From Echinococcus granulosus (Eukaryota; Platyhelminthes; Cestoda; Cyclophyllidea; Taeniidae): 64,000 nucleotides of DNA. Of the stretch, positions 58,244 to 64,000 are shown piece by piece. The notes under the pieces are model-generated. The model saw nothing but the letters and a program-made list of their open reading frames with translations, searched no databases and was not told the DNA's origin. The stretch lies in the NCBI RefSeq assembly GCF_000524195.1, contig NW_020170467.1, positions 1 to 64,000 on the forward strand. The letters run 5' to 3'. The first letter of the stretch is position 1; the number at the start of each line of letters is the position of its first letter. The translations under genes and the position numbers were made by a program.

Positions 58244-61200
58244 CTAGGTAGAGAAAGGCAAAATAGTCAGGTACTTAAACAACAAAACCAGCAAAATTCT
58301 AAAAGCGACAAATGAACCACTAAGTATGTAACATCAGTGGAGGGTGAAACTCGGGGTTTGAATAAATTTTGAAAGTTACAAGGGAAGGACAGAATAATTA
58401 GGTACGATTCACCAGACATTAGGCGTCCCCAACAGTACAATAAGCATTCTTATAAAAGGAGTCCAAAAATTATACTGCTATGACATGGGAAGAGAGCATA
58501 ATGTTGTAATTGGATGAGCATTGGGAATTACGACACATGCCAGAAACCTACTGACATTAAACATTTATCTAACAATATCAAGAGCATCAAACCACCGAAT
58601 GTGGTTGTTCATTACGCAATTCAAAACAGAGAAGGCAACGGTATTAACTTCACTGAAATGTGGTAGAATAGAGCAACTAAGAATGAAGGCTTACAATCCA
58701 TTTAGGCAACCAAACTATTAAGCCGCTTTTTTTACCATTGGCTACCAGATATTAGGGATCACATTTTGAGCACTTTCAAGAAGCAAAACATGATTTGGAA
58801 AATTTAGACTTTATTTTACTCTTAAATTTAAAAGTAAAATTAAAAATTTGGGTGTCTGTTGCACCTTGTTGGTTAAGTTAAATAGGCACCTACTTCCAAT
58901 TACCATTAATGGAGAGTATGCGCAATACATGTTACTTAACATATAACCTATGTGCTAGTGGATATTACACATTGCATTTGCTTGCAAATACCCTTTTTAG
59001 GCATGCATTGTGCATAATTGAAATGGACATGTTGCACCTATACCGTTTAAATAAGCGTTTTTGCGGTAAGTTACTTAAGAGCAATTATTCGGCTTATGGG
59101 GAATAAATTTTGGGGTACTTGAAGTTTCCGTCTATCTTGTCGTATTTGCCCTAAGTCCAAATTCGTTCGCGTTATTGAAGGCTGAAAGTTGATTGGACAC
59201 CAAATCACTCAAATGCAAACTCACTCCCATGCTCGCCAGTCTTTGTCGGAGCGTTCGCGCTTGCCTCACCGACGTTGTGTCGTCCGGTATTTTATCCTCT
59301 TCTTTGAGTCATATCTGAAATGGTTAACTTATCTATGACTTACAGGATTGTTCTGTCTAAAGTAGGTGACGTAAATGCCGCGGGTTTGGAATAAATTTTG
59401 ACGATGATGCATCTTTTTTGTCCTTTGGAAGCATAAGCATACGATGCATACTTTTGCTTAAAGATGCTTTTTCCATAGGCTTTTAAGCTTGCTTGACACT
59501 TGTAGCTATGACGGATTGACATTCACTAAATAATTTGTTAATCATCCTATACTTAACCACTAGTTGTTCGATGCTCACTGCCTGCAATTCCGGTTCCTCA
59601 CGTTGCCAGCCTTGCTCCAGGTTCTGTTCTACCTGTTCGGGCTTACAAAAGTATCGTTCAGATGGCCCTCTGTGGGCCGTTTCGCAAAAAGCGGCCTCCT
59701 AACAAACACATGGATGGAAAACCCTTCATGAAAGTATGCTTGACTGCTTATCTTTTGCTACTTAAGTGCTCGGTTGTCTTTCCCTTATGTAGGGTTTAAT
59801 TGAGCAGTGATATAGTTAGCACCTCATTCTACTCTTATTAGTTTGGTGGTGGATTGCAAAAAGGGTTGATTGATCATCTATTCTGTTAAAAGAAAACCGA
59901 TCTTTCATTTTACGCAACTATTATGTACTTCTTGCAAAACTTTTAGCATTTGCATTTTATTATAAAAGATGACTAGGTAGCCTCAGCAGTCGGCATTAAG
60001 ACTTTTTCGAAGTACTATCATCTGAGTAATTCAACCTCCACTTATCTAGGCTGTGTCAGTGTCTTACCTTGTCACCACTGCTAAGTTTGTCATCTCATGT
60101 TGACACTCCCGTGCCTTCGTCTGCTTGTGTCTGTGCATTTTTTATGGCAATTTCATTTAACTGTAGTCGAATTGCTTCCAAATATGCGTTTGTTTGTGAT
60201 TGAATAATAAAAGTTTTTGTCGAGGTGAAGGGCGCTTGACAGGCTCGGTGAAAGTTCTTGATCTTGAATGGGATGTCTAGCGAAGGTATCCATCAGTCAA
60301 TATGCAGTTAGATAGGTACGTTCTCACATAAGGCAACAGCATTGTTTGATGTCGCATCGTTTTGTCTGAAGGGGACCGCCTACTTAGACTGAGTACACCT
60401 GCTTACGGTATTCACATGTTTTTGTAATATGGGAGCCAATAAATGGTTATACTGTCATTCAAAACAATCACTGATCTAACTTTGCATTTATTAGACGATT
60501 ATCTTGATGCTGATGTCTGTTTTCTAATGACTCTCGAGGCTTCGAATGCACATTTTCCACCTGAAGTGTAGGAACGAGGGTGTATTTTGTGTGTGCCCTT
60601 TACCTCACCCATTCTATTGCATTCAGTGTGAACCTATTTCCCCTATTCTAACCTACTAAAATATGGTCATTTTGGTTGCTTAATTTCGTGAAAAAAATGC
60701 CAACTCGAATCCTTTATGCATCGAGTGCGCATTCCAATTGCAAAGCAAACCCACACCCCATACCTCCATGTTAATAGGTTGATAAATCATGATTTTGAGA
60801 GCCGAAATTGACATCTCTCATGTCTGCGTTAAAAATGCATGCATGTTTATGCAACGAGACTCAGATCGCAATGAAACCGTTGCTAATCTGTTTCCTCAGT
60901 TGCATTAATCATGAATCTTTTCGAGTGCTCGGATTATTCTTACTGAATTTTACCAAGAATTTTGAATAATCAGAAATTGTACAATCGTCTCAGTTTTTGG
61001 CGGCATTGTAGCAATGCCGTAGGGAAAAAGGCCTCGGATTCACAATAGGCCATGCGCTACCAATGGTATTATGAAATTTTGGGGTTGTCTGCATTTTAGC
61101 CGGAAAAAACAGCTTTTATTTCGTTTAAAAATAATGGTTTGTTTTTGTTCGGGAAATATCATTTTGTTTTATCTATTTAGCAAAAACCTGACTGATCAGA

Positions 61201-64000
61201 GTACATTCAATAGATCGTAAAATCGCGGAGCTATTTACACTGCATTGTGGTGAAAAGTTTATTCTTAAAAAGCATTTTTTGAGGTATTGCATGACTTCCA
61301 CGAGACTTGAAACAGATCTCGTCAAAGTTTTACTTGGTGTTAGAAATTGACAATGAATAAAGTCGCTAAATTGATATCAAAAGGTCCATGCTCGTTCGAT
61401 CTATTCTGTATACGAAGTAAACTCCATGTCAGGGGGGTAGCGAACCATAATTTTTTTTTTAAATCGTGCATTATTTATAAGATCTATGCCTAACTTCATC
61501 CGCCCTGCCTAAGTCAGGCCTTAAAGTGAACCCTAAAGTGTAATTTCAATCGATTTGGCTGATTTGCTGGTCATTACTTAAATTGACGCGTGTCATGTAT
61601 TCATGAATTTCGATAAGGTCCATCTGGTCAAGTTCTGTTTCAGCACTGTACCGTAGGGCCTAGCTCGCTGAGCTTTGCTTGCGAACGGACTTCTGTAGCG
61701 GTCTCGTATGTTATGCAGACTACTTTTCCTCTCAAGGCCAAGCTACCTGGCAGGATCTATAATGCAAAGTAACATTTCGGTATTGCTCCTGGCTTCCATT
61801 TTTCTTTTCCATTTCGCCACTACTTTTATACCGTTCAACCACCTGCCTTGATTATCTATAGGTCCTTGTCATATTTTGAGGTACCAATTCGTTGACAAAT
61901 TTTGTGGAAAGGCAACTTTCTTGTTACGAATGATTTTAACTTCGGTTCCGGTCTTGCTTTATCACCGGCCATAGTGCGGAACTTGAAATCGAGAAAATTT
62001 TCAAAAAGTCAACGTGGTTTTAATACTTTTTCTGTTATAAGTCCCCACACTCGCGTATGCGGAGTAGCGTATGCCTTTCTCTTGTAGAAATGTGCTACTT
62101 TGTTTAGAAATAGACGCTTCTTCAAGACGCCAACAAGTGTTATGATTTATTCTTCACAAAAAGCCTAAGTGTATGGGGCGCATTCCACCATGATGTTACT
62201 CATTTTAGCGCTGTAGTTTTTTCTGAAGAATTTAGAAGCCAGACGAATCTGGAAGTATCTTCAGCCTAGACCTGCAAAAGCAATGGATGGCATGACTAAA
62301 GGCTGGTTCACTAGACCCTGACAAGCCTCTCACTGAGTAGTAAGTGCGGTAAAAAATAAATAGCCTTCTACAACCCATTACTACCACTTTACCTATATCC
62401 TGGAGCTTCTCATGGAAGCTGATACCATTTTAACGATGGACTATGATAACACACCACCTTTTCTGTCAATAATGGCCTAAATGCAAGGCCTTTCGGAATG
62501 GTATTTTATGTTGCCAGAGCCCCTAGTATTCTCATTCTTCATTTTTTTTATTTTGACAGAAGACGGTAGTGAGTGTTCTTTTTATTGTAACTATAAGGCC
62601 GGTTTTAACGCTGGAAGAATAATTCCATGTTGATATGTTGTTGACCAACACTGAGGTATTTGGTGTACTATTTTGCAGAGTTGATGAAACCAACCATTGT
62701 GATATGTTGAAAACTCTTATTATTTGTCAAAGTAATTCCAAACAATAACATCTAGTTATTTTGATCCAATCTGATTTGACCCCAGTGGGGCATTGTAGTG
62801 ATAATCCCCCCTACCCTAGTGGAGTCATGGCATGCTGTGCCAAGGTTCATCACCAACCCATCATCTGCAAAGAAGTGAATCTCATCAAAGCCCTAATAGG
62901 ATCTGGCATTGGGTGGTTGGTTTTACCGGTTTGATAGCAGTTGTTCGGATGGTTGGTTGGTTTCAGTTGCGTACGATGCAATCAGCCTTGGCGGAATTCT
63001 TCTCTTCCATTTTACCATGAGTTTTTTTTCCCATGGGTATCAGGTTTGCTATGAATCTCCTGTCTGCAAGTGCAATGAACAGATCCATTTGGGCCTGGGG
63101 CCTCTTTGAAGCATCATGTCATGATTCTCTGTTCCGGTAAAAGTGCTTCTTATTCTAGGGTTAATGTTGTAACGGGCTAGTTTGTTGCCTTTTCCCTTGG
63201 TAATCTGAGGTAAAAGAATTTACTTCAATGGAGTCAATACACTTCGTGTTTACTAGGGTGGCAAAAGTCAAGTTAGCTAAATCCTCTCTGCTTAAAATCA
63301 TCCAAAGATGTAACATGTTTAGGAAGGTCTGCTACTCTTGGCGGCGAGGCATTGCGCGTCACTGTTGATTAAAGTGGATTGAGATGAACGTTTCAAGAAC
63401 AACTTTCAGCATTGCTTAACTTGATTAATATAACTGTTTGTTTACACATATACTAACTGCTAGAGGCCTTTCAAGCTAAGGAAAAGCATCCCATTAATAA
63501 CAACAGATCATGATGAACCTGAAGGCCCACACATGTATTTTTCACTTGACGTATGCTGATACATATTTTAGTTTGTTTACCTACTGACTTGGAATGAGAG
63601 AAGGTTTTTGTGGCGTAACGTTAAGTGAATAACACGCCAATGTTTATTTCCAAGCGATCGACACACCGCCCAGTCTACATCTTTGGGTCAGGCAACACCT
63701 CCTCAGCAGGAGACAATGCTTTTCCCGCATGATTGTGTGCGATGGGCTGTAAGCACTTAGGTTGTCAATCTACCCTGTACGGACCAGCTCGAACCTGTAT
63801 AAATAATATTTCTTCAGAACCAGTTTCTTCCTTCGTCCATATTCTTTTCACCTTTCGCTGTCCTTTTAAGAACACCCAGCTCTCTCTCGGCGTTACTATC
63901 AGATTTTAAGAAACTCAAGGAAGTGGATGTACCACTGTTATTTTTGAGGCACAGTATCATCTATACAACGCCTTAGTCGTTTAAGGACTAAGGCACCAGA
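58244..64000. other. DR1 upstream region to window end, no supported gene
   Basis: Should contain the DR1 start exon and promoter. A CpG-richer patch at about 59160-59300 is a candidate promoter or leader. The remainder is AT-rich with only short frames; nothing recognisable to 64000. Confidence 0.5.

Noticed and set aside
1..64000. tRNA, rRNA, CRISPR arrays or viral genes
   Set aside because: No convincing tRNA B-box with matching acceptor stem, no rRNA core sequences, no regularly spaced repeats and no viral or reverse transcriptase motifs were seen by eye. A covariance-model search was not possible.

Overview
This window looks like nuclear DNA of an intron-rich invertebrate, most likely a parasitic flatworm and probably a tapeworm. 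That assignment is an inference: it rests on very short introns (47 and 75 bases) mixed with kilobase introns, long AT-rich intergenic stretches, and animal genes whose proteins are diverged but clearly alignable to vertebrate families. There is no operon structure, phage, CRISPR array or bacterial gene. A 100-base run of N (13125-13224) marks an assembly gap.

Five genes can be supported. From left to right: (1) minus strand, about 5.0-15.0 kb, the C-terminal half of an E3 ubiquitin ligase of the MYLIP/IDOL family (FERM C-lobe, a linker containing the ARR-LY segment, RING), split over three exons separated by introns of 5.4 and 3.5 kb. (2) Minus strand, 32.1-33.5 kb, Mediator subunit 26 (TFIIS N-terminal domain to MED26 C-terminal motif), first coding exon not found. 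(3) Plus strand, 38.3-39.35 kb, an intronless FIT family gene (FITM2-like, fat-storage transmembrane protein) with both family histidines. (4) Minus strand, 42.7-50.96 kb, a large gene I could rebuild as seven exons in compatible phase (about 1,164 residues) but cannot assign to a family with confidence. (5) Minus strand, 53.5-58.2 kb, DR1 (NC2-beta, a histone-fold TBP repressor) in three located exons with the start exon missing.

MED26 and FITM2 are divergent neighbours. Between them, at 34.77-35.06 kb, lies a CpG-rich patch with three CCAAT boxes and a TATA-like box, a candidate shared promoter. MED26 and DR1 both act on RNA polymerase II pre-initiation complexes, MYLIP controls receptor turnover and FITM controls ER lipid partitioning. 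I see no evidence that these genes form one system; the linkage is probably incidental.

The rest (about 0-5 kb, 15-31.4 kb, 51-53.5 kb, 58.3-64 kb and the long introns) is AT-rich and carries only short unconvincing open frames. It holds dispersed repeats: an inverted pair near 0.1-0.34 and 9.55-9.79 kb, a diverged direct pair near 20.4-20.7 and 21.4-21.7 kb, microsatellites and homopolymers. The item most worth following up is the seven-exon unassigned gene at 42.7-51 kb.
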